From the NCBI GenBank assembly GCA_963730165.1, contig CAVSQS010000001.1, positions 620,001 to 684,000 on the forward strand: 64,000 nt of DNA, in the 5' to 3' direction. The translations under genes and the position numbers were made by a program. The stretch's first letter is position 1. Every line of letters begins with the position of its first letter. Of this stretch, positions 54,010 through 62,040 are shown piece after piece. Source of the DNA: DASSQJ01 sp963730165. GTDB lineage: Bacteria; Actinomycetota; Actinomycetes; Actinomycetales; Dermatophilaceae. The notes under the pieces were generated by a model, which had not been told where the DNA came from, made no database searches, and worked only from the letters and a program-made list of their open reading frames with translations.

Positions 54010-54886
54010 TCAGGCGGCGCGGCGCGCGTTGTCGACGAGCCGGCGCACCATCGGGGTGAGGATGAGCTGCATCGCGAGGTCGAGCTTGCCGCCGGGGATG
54101 ACGATCGAGTTGGCCCGCGTCATCCAGCTGCCGTGGAGCATCGAGACGAGGTAGGAGAAGTCGATGCCCCGGGGGTCGCGGAACCGGATGACGACCATCG
54201 ACTCGTCGGCCGTCGGGATGGAGCGGGCGATGAACGGGTTGGACGTGTCGACGACGGGCACCCGCTGGAAGTTGATGTCGGTGCGCGAGAACTGCGGGAC
54301 GATCGTCCTCACGTACGCGGGCATCCGGCGCAGGATCGTGTCGGTGATCGCCTCCTCGGTGTGGCCGCGGTGGCTCTTGTCGCGGTGCAGCTTCTGGATC
54401 CACTCGAGGTTGATGACCGGCACGACGCCGAACTTGAGGTCGCCGTACTGCGCGAGGTCGACCGTGTCGGTCACCGCGGCGCCGTGCAGGCCCTCGTAGA
54501 AGAGCACGTCGGCCCCCTCGGGCAGCGGCTCCCAGTCGGTGAAGCGTCCCCGGCTCGGCGCCGTAGCGCTCGGCCTCGATCTCGTCGTGGACGTAGTGGC
54601 GCGTGCGGGACGTGCCGGTCGCGGAGAACTCCCGGAAGACCTCGCCGAGCTCGTCGAGGAGGTTGGCCTCGGGGCAGAAGTGGCTGAACTGGTGGTTGCC
54701 GGCACGCTCGGCGGCGGCGATGGCCTCGCGCATCTCGAGCCGGTCGTAGCGGTGGAAGGCGTCACCCTCGATGCTCGCGGCGGTGATCCCCTCGCGGCGG
54801 AAGATCTGGTCGAAGGTGTGCTTGACCGTCGACGTGCCCGCCCCGGACGAGCCCGTGACGACGATGATCGGGTGCCGCACCGACAC
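54010..54886 (-). pseudogene. prk: Phosphoribulokinase gene with a one-base insertion
   Basis: GTG 54886 (AGGAGG seven bases upstream) opens VTGSSGAGTSTVKHTFDQIF, the P-loop at 12-20 of the proteobacterial-type PRK, continuing to EAERYGAEPGT (about residue 114). There the frame breaks; the rest (FTDWEPLPEGADVLFYEGLHG to DNARRAA) continues in another frame to 54010. The span of 877 bases is 3n+1: one extra base at 54544-54546 accounts for it. PRK phosphorylates ribulose-5-P in the Calvin cycle. It follows fbp by 29 bases. Either an inactivated gene or a sequence error. Confidence 0.85.
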
Positions 54887-54915
54887 GGGCGGACCTCCTG
54901 GGTGGACGGTGGCGC

Positions 54916-56005
54916 TCAGTCGCGGAAGAGGCCGCGGGAGCCGAAGAGCGGGGAGGTGTCGTGCGGGCGCACCTCGGTGAGGTAGCGGCGCACCCGGTCG
55001 ACCTTGAGCGTCGACCCGAAGACGAGCGGCACGCGCTGGTGGTGGCCGGTCGGAACCACGTCGAGAATGGGGGTCAGGCCGTCGGTCGCCGCTCCCCCGG
55101 CCTGCTCGAACACCATCGCCACGGGGTTGGCCTCGTAGACCAGCCGGAGTCGGCCGGACTCGTAGCCGGGCCGGGCGTCCGCGCGGGTAGAGGTAGATCC
55201 CGCCGCGCAGGAGGATCCGGTAGGCCTCGGCGACGAGCGCGGCGAGCCAGCGCATGTTGAAGTCGCGCTGGCGCGGCCCGCTCGCCCCTCCCACGAGGTC
55301 GCTGACGTAGCTGCGGATGCCCGGCGCCCAGTGCCGGAGGTTCGAGGCGTTGATCGCGTACTCCTGGGCGTCGGGCGCCACCCGCATCCCCGGGTGCAGG
55401 AGGCGGTAGCCGCCGGCGTCACGGTCGAGCAGGTAGCTGTCGGTCCCCTCGCCGAGGGTGAGGACGAGCACCGTGCTCGGGCCGAAGACGGCGAACCCGG
55501 CGGCGAGCTGGGCCCGACCGGTCTGGAGGAGCGCGCGCCCCGGGTCCTGCTCGTACCCGTCGATCGGGAGCACCGAGAAGATGCTGCCGATCGGGGCGTT
55601 GATGTCGATGTTGTTCGACCCGTCGACGGGGTCGGTCGTGACGACGAGGGTCCCTCCCGCCGTCACGGGCACGGGGTGCTCGCTCTCCTCGGAGGCGACG
55701 GCCGCGACGGGGCCGCCGGCGAGGGCGTCGAGGACGATCTCCTCGGCCGCGACGTCGAGCGGCTTCTGCGCGTCGCCGGAGGCGTTCTGCTCGCGCACGT
55801 CCGGGAGGTCGTCGGCGTGCAGCGGCGCCACCTCGACGAGCGCGGCGATGCGTGCCGTCGCGGAGGCGAGCCGCCCGACGGTGTCGGCCACCGCGAGGCG
55901 CCGGGCGTCGTCACCGGCCCACGCCGCCAGCACCTCCGCGAGCGGGGTGCCCGGCGCCCGCCGCACCGTGGAGGGAGCAGCCGTCGGGGCGGCGGGCGTC
56001 GTCAT
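54916..56005 (-). pseudogene. fbp: Class I fructose-1,6-bisphosphatase gene with a one-base insertion
   Basis: ATG 56005 opens a CbbF-type FBPase: EQNASGDAQKPLDVAAEEI, VASEESEHP, TDPVDGSNNIDINAPIGS (metal site), and SYLLDRDAGG. At 55180-55186, just after GGIYLYP, an extra base in a CGCG run shifts the frame; the end (ADARPGYESGRLRLVYEANP, then EQAGGAATDG) continues in another frame to 54916. The total of 1090 bases is 3n+1. With prk downstream and a CbbR-like gene divergent upstream, it belonged to a Calvin-cycle cassette. May be non-functional, or a consensus error. Confidence 0.85.
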
Positions 56006-56086
56006 GCCAACCAGTGTGCTGGCCGGTGCAGACAAAGAAAAGGCACAGAATCTCGCCGTACAGCAAAGAGAAACTATGCTCCACGC
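56006..56086. promoter_or_regulatory. Divergent cbbR / fbp control region
   Basis: Markedly AT-rich for this genome. CAAAGAAAA (56033-56041) and CAAAGAGAAA (56064-56073) are direct repeats 31 bp apart, about three helical turns, a plausible LysR-type recognition and activation pair. TATGCT (56075-56080) is the -10 of the regulator, leaving six bases before its ATG. Confidence 0.55.
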
Positions 56087-57040
56087 ATGGCCGACCTCAC
56101 GCTGCGCCAGCTCCGCTTCCTCGCCGAGACCGCACGGGCGGGATCGCTCGCCGGCGCCGCCGCCGAGCTGCACCTGACCGGCCCGGCGATCGCGCAGCAG
56201 CTGCGGCTGCTCGAGAAGGCCGTCGGGCTGCGGCTCCTCGAGCGCGGTCCCGACGGGCAGCGGCTCACCGAGGCAGGCCGCATCCTCGTCCGCAGCCACG
56301 AGGCCATCGCCGCCGAGCTCGAGGCCGCCCGGGAGGAGATGGACGAGCTGCGCCACGCCCGCACCGGGACCGTCCACATGGGGGCGGTGAGCACCGCCAA
56401 GTACTTCTCCCCCTACGTCATCGCCGCCTTCCAACGCCGCCACCCCGAGGTGCGGGTCACCCTCACCGACGGCAACCGGGCCGAGGTGCTCGAGCAGCTC
56501 GAGGGCTTCCACATCGACCTCGCCGTCATGGGCCGGCCGCCGGAGCGCCTCGACGTCGAGCACGCCGTGATCGGCGAGCACCCCTACGTCGTCATCGCCC
56601 CGCCTGAGCACCCGCTCGCGGGCCGATCCCGGGTCGCTCGCACGGCCGTCGCCCGGGAGCCGTTCGTCGTGCGGGAGCCGGGCTCGGGCACCCGGAAGCA
56701 CTTCGACGACATCGTCGACAGCGAGGCCCACCACCCACCGATCGCCCTCGAGGTGACCTCGAACGAGACGATCAAGCAGGCGGTGATGGCCGGCCTGGGC
56801 CTGGCCCTGATCTCGGCGCACACGATCGCCGCCGAGGTCGACGACGGGCGGCTCGTCGTCCTCGACGTGCTCGGGCTGCCCGTACGCCGGCACTGGCTCG
56901 TGGTGCGGATGGCGCGCCGCGCCGTCTCGCCGGTGACCCGCGCGTTGTGGGACTTCGTCCTCACCGAGGCGGGCGCCATGCTCCCGCACGCGGGAGGGGC
57001 GGGTGCCGGCATCCCGGCACCCGCCCCTCACCTGCGGTGA
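56087..57040 (+). CDS. cbbR: LysR-family regulator, CbbR-like
   Basis: 317 residues. N-terminal LysR HTH: LTLRQLRFLAETARAGSLAGAAAELHLTGPAIAQQLRLLEKAVG. The effector domain has TAKYFSPYVIAAFQRRHPEVRVTL, LAVMGRPPERLDVEHAVIGEHPYVVIAPPEHPL and GSGTRKHFDD, close to CbbR regulators of Calvin-cycle operons. The leaderless ATG 56087 and divergence from fbp fit that role. It abuts the subtilase gene, with no bases between the two stops. Confidence 0.88.
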   Translation: MADLTLRQLRFLAETARAGSLAGAAAELHLTGPAIAQQLRLLEKAVGLRLLERGPDGQRLTEAGRILVRSHEAIAAELEAAREEMDELRHARTGTVHMGAVSTAKYFSPYVIAAFQRRHPEVRVTLTDGNRAEVLEQLEGFHIDLAVMGRPPERLDVEHAVIGEHPYVVIAPPEHPLAGRSRVARTAVAREPFVVREPGSGTRKHFDDIVDSEAHHPPIALEVTSNETIKQAVMAGLGLALISAHTIAAEVDDGRLVVLDVLGLPVRRHWLVVRMARRAVSPVTRALWDFVLTEAGAMLPHAGGAGAGIPAPAPHLR

Positions 57041-59251
57041 CTACTTGAGGAAGGTGTAGAGCACGGCGTGGCCGGCGTCGCCGACCTCGAGGGTGGCGTG
57101 GTGGCCGCCCTTGTCCGCACCCTTGTCGAACGTCATCGTCACGGTGACCGAGACGCTCCCTTCGGCCGGCACGTCGACCGTGGCCGGCACGTCGTAGCTG
57201 ACCGCACCGTCACCGCCGACGACCGAGAGCGGGTACGTCTCCGCCGAGCCGGTGAGGCTGCTGAACGTCAGCTGCTGGGTCCGCGTCTGGCCGGATCCGG
57301 ACGGGACCGCGCCGAAGCTCACCGAGACCGGGTCGAGCGCGACGGTCGCGCCGAGCGCGGCCATGACGTCCTCGAGGCCGGCCCCGACGACGTTCGGGTC
57401 GGTGACGACGTTCGTGCCGGTCTTCGCGTCCTTGAGCACGCCCTGGGTCGCGGTGTTGACGATCGCGGAGCGGACCTGGTCGGAGGTCCAGTCCGGGTGC
57501 GCCGACATCAGGGCCGCCGCCGTCCCCGCGAGGTGCGGGGTCGCCATCGAGGTGCCCTGGAAGAACGCGAAGCACGACTCCAGGGCCGCGCAGAACTCGT
57601 TCGGGATCGACGACAGGACGTTGACGCCGGGGGCGACGACGTCGGGCTTGACCCGGAAGGTGACGTCGGTCGGGCCCTCGCTGGAGAAGCCGGCCATGAT
57701 GTCGTCGTTCCCGGTCTGCTGGTAGGTCAGGGCGGCGCCGACGGTCGTCGACTCGCCGTCGTGGGTCTTCAGCGCCTGTCCGGCCTCGAGACCGACCATG
57801 TAAGCGGGGACGGTCGGCTGGTCCGCCGTCCCGTCGGAGGCCATGGCGGTGGGGTCGCCCGCGACGTTGTTCGCGACGAGCACCACGTCCGCGCCCGCGT
57901 TCTGCGCGTTGCGGATCTTCGTCGAGAAGGTGCACGCGCCGCGCGAGATGAGGGCGATCGTGCCGGTGAGCGAGCCGCCCGGAAGCGGCGAGCAGGCGTC
58001 CGAGAGGCCGTTGACCCCACCGGCGACCACGCCGAGCGGCGCGGTGACGTTGGCGGTGACGACCTCGAAGTCACCGGCGGCGGCGACGACGTCGACGCCA
58101 CCGACGGTCACCGGGGTGCCGACGAGGTGGCCGACGCTCGAGGCACCGGCCGAGAGCGCGCGCTCGGCCGAGCCCGGGGACTCGACGGTCGAGAACCCGG
58201 GGCCGCTGTTGCCGTTCGCGACCGCGATGACCATGCCCGCGCGGTCGAGGTTGTCGACCGCCATCGTCAGCAGGTCCTGCGTACCGCTGGCGTTGCCGCC
58301 GAGGCTCATGTTGGCGACGTCCATGCCGTCCTCGTAGGCGGCCTCGAGCGCGTCGAGGATGTCCTCGGAGCGGGCGTTGTCGACATCGCCCGGGAAGATG
58401 TTGTAGTTGCCGAGCTCGGCGGCCGGCGCCACCCCGGACATCTGGTTCTCGATCGGGACGCCGTTGACGACGGCCTTGGTGCCGAACGCGCAGGCGACCG
58501 TGCCGGCGACGTGGGTGCCGTGGTCCTGCACCGGGGCCGGGGTGAGCCCCTGCTGCCGGGCCTTGTTGTAGAAGACCTTGGCGACGACGACCTTGTCGTT
58601 GGTCCACGACGTGATGTCGCCGATCGGCCTCGGGTCCGCGGTGCCGTCGTCGCTGAAGCACGGGTTGCGGATGTCGATGCCCGTGTCGAGGATCGCGACC
58701 TTGACGCCGGCCCCGGCGTTCGCATCCGTGTCGGTGCCGGGGACCCCGCTGACGAGGGAGAGGTCGAGATAGGCCTTCTCGTCCGCGGTCGGGCGGTAGA
58801 GGCCCTCGTAGCCGACCGACGCGACGCCGGGGGCGCCGCGAAGGGTGTCGAGGCTGGTGCCGTTCAGCTGGACGACCACGGCGTTGACCGCCAGGTCGTG
58901 CTCACCGACGACCCTGGCGCCCTTGGCGTTGGCCCGCAGCCACTTCTTGAACTCGTTGCGCTGGGCCTGCAGGCGGGCGCGCTGGGCCTTGACGGCCGCC
59001 GAGCTGAAGTCGACCTTCTTGCCCGGAGCCGGGCGGGTCTTCTCCGCCGTGGTCAGCGGGTCGAGATCGAGCCGGACGACGGCGGTGGTCGTGTCGACCC
59101 CTGCCGCCGAGGTGCTGGCGCCGGCGTTGGCGTTGCCGTTGCCGGCTCCGTTGCCGTTGCCGGGGGCCGCGGTCGCCGGGATGGCGACGGCGGCCGAGAC
59201 GATCAGGGCGCCCCCCAGGGCGGCCGAGGCGAGACGAGCTCGTGTGTTCAC
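57041..59251 (-). CDS. Secreted subtilisin-family (S8) serine protease
   Basis: 736 residues from GTG 59251 with AAGGAAG upstream. Signal peptide (RARLASAALGGALIVSAAVAIPATAAP), a Gly/Asn-rich linker, an I9-like propeptide (about 55-145), then the S8 domain with Asp189 (AILDTGID), His244 (DHGTHVAGT) and Ser568 (GTSMATPHLAG). A PA domain is inserted at about 385-490 (GVNGLSDACSPLPGG, ISRGACTFSTKIRNAQNAGADVVLVAN). A C-terminal fibronectin-like beta domain ends the chain. It is divergent from the membrane gene at 59507, with an 18-bp palindrome between them. Confidence 0.93.
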   Translation of the reverse strand: MNTRARLASAALGGALIVSAAVAIPATAAPGNGNGAGNGNANAGASTSAAGVDTTTAVVRLDLDPLTTAEKTRPAPGKKVDFSSAAVKAQRARLQAQRNEFKKWLRANAKGARVVGEHDLAVNAVVVQLNGTSLDTLRGAPGVASVGYEGLYRPTADEKAYLDLSLVSGVPGTDTDANAGAGVKVAILDTGIDIRNPCFSDDGTADPRPIGDITSWTNDKVVVAKVFYNKARQQGLTPAPVQDHGTHVAGTVACAFGTKAVVNGVPIENQMSGVAPAAELGNYNIFPGDVDNARSEDILDALEAAYEDGMDVANMSLGGNASGTQDLLTMAVDNLDRAGMVIAVANGNSGPGFSTVESPGSAERALSAGASSVGHLVGTPVTVGGVDVVAAAGDFEVVTANVTAPLGVVAGGVNGLSDACSPLPGGSLTGTIALISRGACTFSTKIRNAQNAGADVVLVANNVAGDPTAMASDGTADQPTVPAYMVGLEAGQALKTHDGESTTVGAALTYQQTGNDDIMAGFSSEGPTDVTFRVKPDVVAPGVNVLSSIPNEFCAALESCFAFFQGTSMATPHLAGTAAALMSAHPDWTSDQVRSAIVNTATQGVLKDAKTGTNVVTDPNVVGAGLEDVMAALGATVALDPVSVSFGAVPSGSGQTRTQQLTFSSLTGSAETYPLSVVGGDGAVSYDVPATVDVPAEGSVSVTVTMTFDKGADKGGHHATLEVGDAGHAVLYTFLK

Positions 59252-59406
59252 GCGAGTGACTTCCTTGTCTGTGGCGGATGGGCCGACTGGACTGTATTCC
59301 CGCCCAGCCGGTTTCGCCATCCCTGAGCGGCGCCCGCGTTCTTCTCCGGCGCTCAGGTGAGCCACGGGCGGCGGTGTGGCGTAGCAGACATCCGATTGAT
59401 TGGTGA

Positions 59407-59424
59407 ACTACTACGCGTAGTAGT
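59407..59424. promoter_or_regulatory. 18-bp perfect palindrome in the subtilase / membrane-gene intergenic region
   Basis: ACTACTACGCGTAGTAGT, fully self-complementary, in an AT-rich patch 83 bases before the membrane-protein gene and 156 bases before the subtilase start. TTGATT at 59396-59401 is a possible -35, and the palindrome would overlap the spacer and -10, so a repressor site is likely. The core resembles TACTAC/GTAGTA operators of BlaI/MecI-type repressors. Confidence 0.68.
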
Positions 59425-59506
59425 AACTTGAAGACGCAACAACAGAAGACCACCACCACCGCGGGGCCCACCACCACCGGGCCCTCGAAAGGGCAGGAAA
59501 CAGACC

Positions 59507-60094
59507 ATGCGAAGCACCATCGACAAGCTCATCTCCTGGACCGGACTGATCGTCGCGGCCGTGCTGCTCGTCGCCGGAGGCCTGCTGGTGTGGGCCGCCT
59601 CGTTCGCGAACTCCAACGTCCACGACCAGCTCGCGGCGCAGAAGATCACGATGCCGAGCGCCGAGCAGCTGACCACCCCGGAGATGAAGGACAACCTCCT
59701 CCAGTACGCGGGCCAGCCGCTGACCACCGGCGCCCAGGCCAAGGCCTACGCCGACCACTACATCCAGGTCCACATGAACGAGCAGGCCGACGGCAAGACC
59801 TACTCCGAGGTGTCCGGTGAGTACATGGCCGCCCTCAAGGCCGACCCGACCGCCGAGTCCACCCAGCAGCTGGGCCAGCTCCGCCAGACCCTCTTCATGG
59901 GCACCACGCTGCGCGGCATGCTGCTGAACGCCTACGCCTTCGGCACCATCGCCACGATCGCGATGTGGGCCGCCATCGCCGCCTTCGTCGGCGCCGGCGC
60001 CATGCTGGTCCTCGGCCTCCTCGGCCTGCGCCACGGCCACAAGGCCGAGCTGCTCGAGGCCCCCGAGATCGAGAAGATCCCCGCGAAGGCCTGA
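59507..60094 (+). CDS. Two-to-three-helix membrane protein, unknown function
   Basis: 195 residues. Helix 1 (SWTGLIVAAVLLVAGGLLVWAASF, about 10-34), an extracytoplasmic domain of about 100 residues (QKITMPSAEQLTTPEMKDNLLQYAG, DHYIQVHMNEQADGKTYSEVSGEY), then helices at about 137-180. A charged C-terminus ends it. Similar actinobacterial proteins are annotated as hypothetical. The gene begins behind a GGCAGGAAAC-like leader, has an 18-bp palindrome upstream and a perfect 14-bp terminator downstream. Confidence 0.75.
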   Translation: MRSTIDKLISWTGLIVAAVLLVAGGLLVWAASFANSNVHDQLAAQKITMPSAEQLTTPEMKDNLLQYAGQPLTTGAQAKAYADHYIQVHMNEQADGKTYSEVSGEYMAALKADPTAESTQQLGQLRQTLFMGTTLRGMLLNAYAFGTIATIAMWAAIAAFVGAGAMLVLGLLGLRHGHKAELLEAPEIEKIPAKA

Positions 60095-60130
60095 CACCCA
60101 CCGAGGCCGCGGGACCCCTGCTCCCGCACC

Positions 60131-60162
60131 GAGGCCCCGGCCGGACCACCGGCCGGGGCCTC
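60131..60162 (+). terminator. Perfect 14-bp hairpin terminator
   Basis: GAGGCCCCGGCCGG and CCGGCCGGGGCCTC around an ACCA loop, 37 bases after the membrane gene stop and before the SulP gene. No T-run. Confidence 0.8.
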
Positions 60163-60223
60163 GCTCGTGCGGGCCGGCGAGGGTCGCTCGCCGCCCGGGC
60201 CGGTGCGGCGCCACACTGTGCGC

Positions 60224-61996
60224 GTGCAGCGCATCCGACCCGGCCTCCCCCACGGCCTGGTCCTGCTGCGCGCCTACACCGGCCGGCACCTGCCCGCCGA
60301 CCTCCTGGCCGGGCTGCTGGTCGCCGCCCTCGCCGTTCCCCAGTCGCTCGGGTACGCGGCCGTCGCCGGCGTCCCGGTCCAGGTCGGGCTGTACACCCTG
60401 CCGCCCTCGCTCCTCGCCTACGCGCTCTTCGGCTCCTCCCGACTGCTCTTCGTCGGCCCGGTCTCGACCGTCTCGGTGCTCTCTGGCTCGGTCGTGCGCG
60501 GGCTCTCCGGCGGCGACACCGAGCTGGCCGTGCAGCTCACCTCGGCGCTCGCGCTGACGGCGGGCCTGGCCCTCCTCGTCGTCGGCGTCCTGCGCGCCGG
60601 CTGGGTCGCGCAGTTCCTGTCCGAGCCCATCGTCACCGGGTTCGTCGCCGGTCTGGTCGTCCTCATCGTCGTCGGCGAGGTTCCCGGCCTGGCGGGCCTG
60701 CCGAGCCCCGGAGGCAGCCTCGCCGAGCGGCTGCTCACCCTGGCGCACGACCTGCCGCTCTTCCACGGACCGACCCTCACGGCCGGGGTGGTGGCCCTGG
60801 CCGTCCTCTTCACCGGGCAGCGGTTCCTCCCGCGGGTCCCGTGGTCGCTCCTCGTCCTCGCCGGAGGCATCGCCGCGTCGAACCGGCTCGGGCTCGCCGA
60901 GCGTGGGGTCACCGTGGTCGGCCCGATCCCGAGCGGGCTGCCGCTGCCGACGGTGCCGGCCGTCGACCCGCGACTGTGGCCGGCCCTGCTCACCAGCGGA
61001 CTGGCCATCGGAGCCGTGGCGATCGCCGAGGGCCTCGCCGCGGCCCGGACCTTCTCACCCGGCACCGAGGACCTCGATCCCGCCGCCGACGACCGCGAGT
61101 TCGTCGCGACCGGCGTCGCGAACCTCGCCTCCGGCGTGTTCGGCGGGATGGGGGTGGGCGGCTCGCTGTCGAAGACGGCAGCCAACGCCCGGGCGGGCGC
61201 CTACACGCAGGTCAGCAGCGTCGCGGCCGCGGTCGTCGTGCTCGCCTTCGTCGCGGTGGCGACCGGCCTGCTCGCGGACCTGCCCCGGGCCGTCCTGTCG
61301 GCGATCGTCATCCACGCGGTCTGGGGCCTGGTGCACCCCTCGGTCTTCCGGCGCTACGCGGCGGTCCGGCGCAACGACGTGCTGGCGGCCGTGGCGGCGT
61401 TCGTCGGGGTTCTCGCGCTCGGCCCGCTCTACGGGCTGCTTCTCGCGATCGGTCAGTCACTGCTCGGCCTCGTCTACCGGTCGATGCAGGTGCACGTCGA
61501 CGAGATGGGCCGGGTCTCCGGCGAGAAGGCGGCATGGGGTTCGGTGCGCCGCGATCCGGGTCGCCGCACCTATCGCGGCATCCTCGTGCTCCGACCCGAC
61601 GGACCGGTGTTCTGGGCCAACGCGACGTCCGTGGTGCGGCGCATCGAGGCTGCCGCCGGCGAGGTCGAGGACCTGCACTGCGTCGTCCTCGACCTCGAGG
61701 CGACCAACCAGATGGACACCACGTCAGCCGAGCGGCTCGGCGGCCTGCTCGAGCGGCTGCGCGCACGGGGCGTGGACCTCCACCTCGTCCGGGTCTTCGG
61801 CAACGTCCGCACCGTCCTCGGGCGCTCGGGCTTCCTCGCCGAGCTGGGGCCCGACCACGTCTGGCACTCGATCTCGGCCGGGGTCAAGGCGGCGCGGGCG
61901 GCCCCGCTGCTCGCCGAGGCCGACGACGCCGAGCTCGAGGCCGCCGGCGGGGAGCACATCGCCTCGCGCCGGGAGGGAGAGGTCGACCCCGAGTAA
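60224..61996 (+). CDS. SulP/SLC26-family anion transporter with STAS domain
   Basis: 590 residues. About 12 membrane helices, with SulP hallmarks PADLLAGLLVAALAVPQSLGYA, GLYTLPPSLLAYALFGSSRLLFVGPVSTVSVL and FGGMGVGGSLSKTAANARAGAYTQ. A C-terminal STAS domain occupies about 440-565 (GILVLRPDGPVFWANAT, VVLDLEATNQMDTTSAERL). GTG 60224 follows CACACT (60212-60217) by six bases, so it is probably leaderless; GTG 60218 is possible. The transported anion (sulfate, bicarbonate or dicarboxylate) cannot be assigned. Confidence 0.9.
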   Translation: MQRIRPGLPHGLVLLRAYTGRHLPADLLAGLLVAALAVPQSLGYAAVAGVPVQVGLYTLPPSLLAYALFGSSRLLFVGPVSTVSVLSGSVVRGLSGGDTELAVQLTSALALTAGLALLVVGVLRAGWVAQFLSEPIVTGFVAGLVVLIVVGEVPGLAGLPSPGGSLAERLLTLAHDLPLFHGPTLTAGVVALAVLFTGQRFLPRVPWSLLVLAGGIAASNRLGLAERGVTVVGPIPSGLPLPTVPAVDPRLWPALLTSGLAIGAVAIAEGLAAARTFSPGTEDLDPAADDREFVATGVANLASGVFGGMGVGGSLSKTAANARAGAYTQVSSVAAAVVVLAFVAVATGLLADLPRAVLSAIVIHAVWGLVHPSVFRRYAAVRRNDVLAAVAAFVGVLALGPLYGLLLAIGQSLLGLVYRSMQVHVDEMGRVSGEKAAWGSVRRDPGRRTYRGILVLRPDGPVFWANATSVVRRIEAAAGEVEDLHCVVLDLEATNQMDTTSAERLGGLLERLRARGVDLHLVRVFGNVRTVLGRSGFLAELGPDHVWHSISAGVKAARAAPLLAEADDAELEAAGGEHIASRREGEVDPE

Positions 61997-62040
61997 CGGT
62001 GCCGCCCACCGGGGCGACGCCGCCCCCGTACGATCGACTG

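Noticed and set aside
57068..59326. A 752-codon plus-strand open frame opposite the subtilase
   Set aside because: It mirrors the subtilase with its Asp-His-Ser triad; the antisense translation is low-complexity Arg/Asp/Val/Gly.
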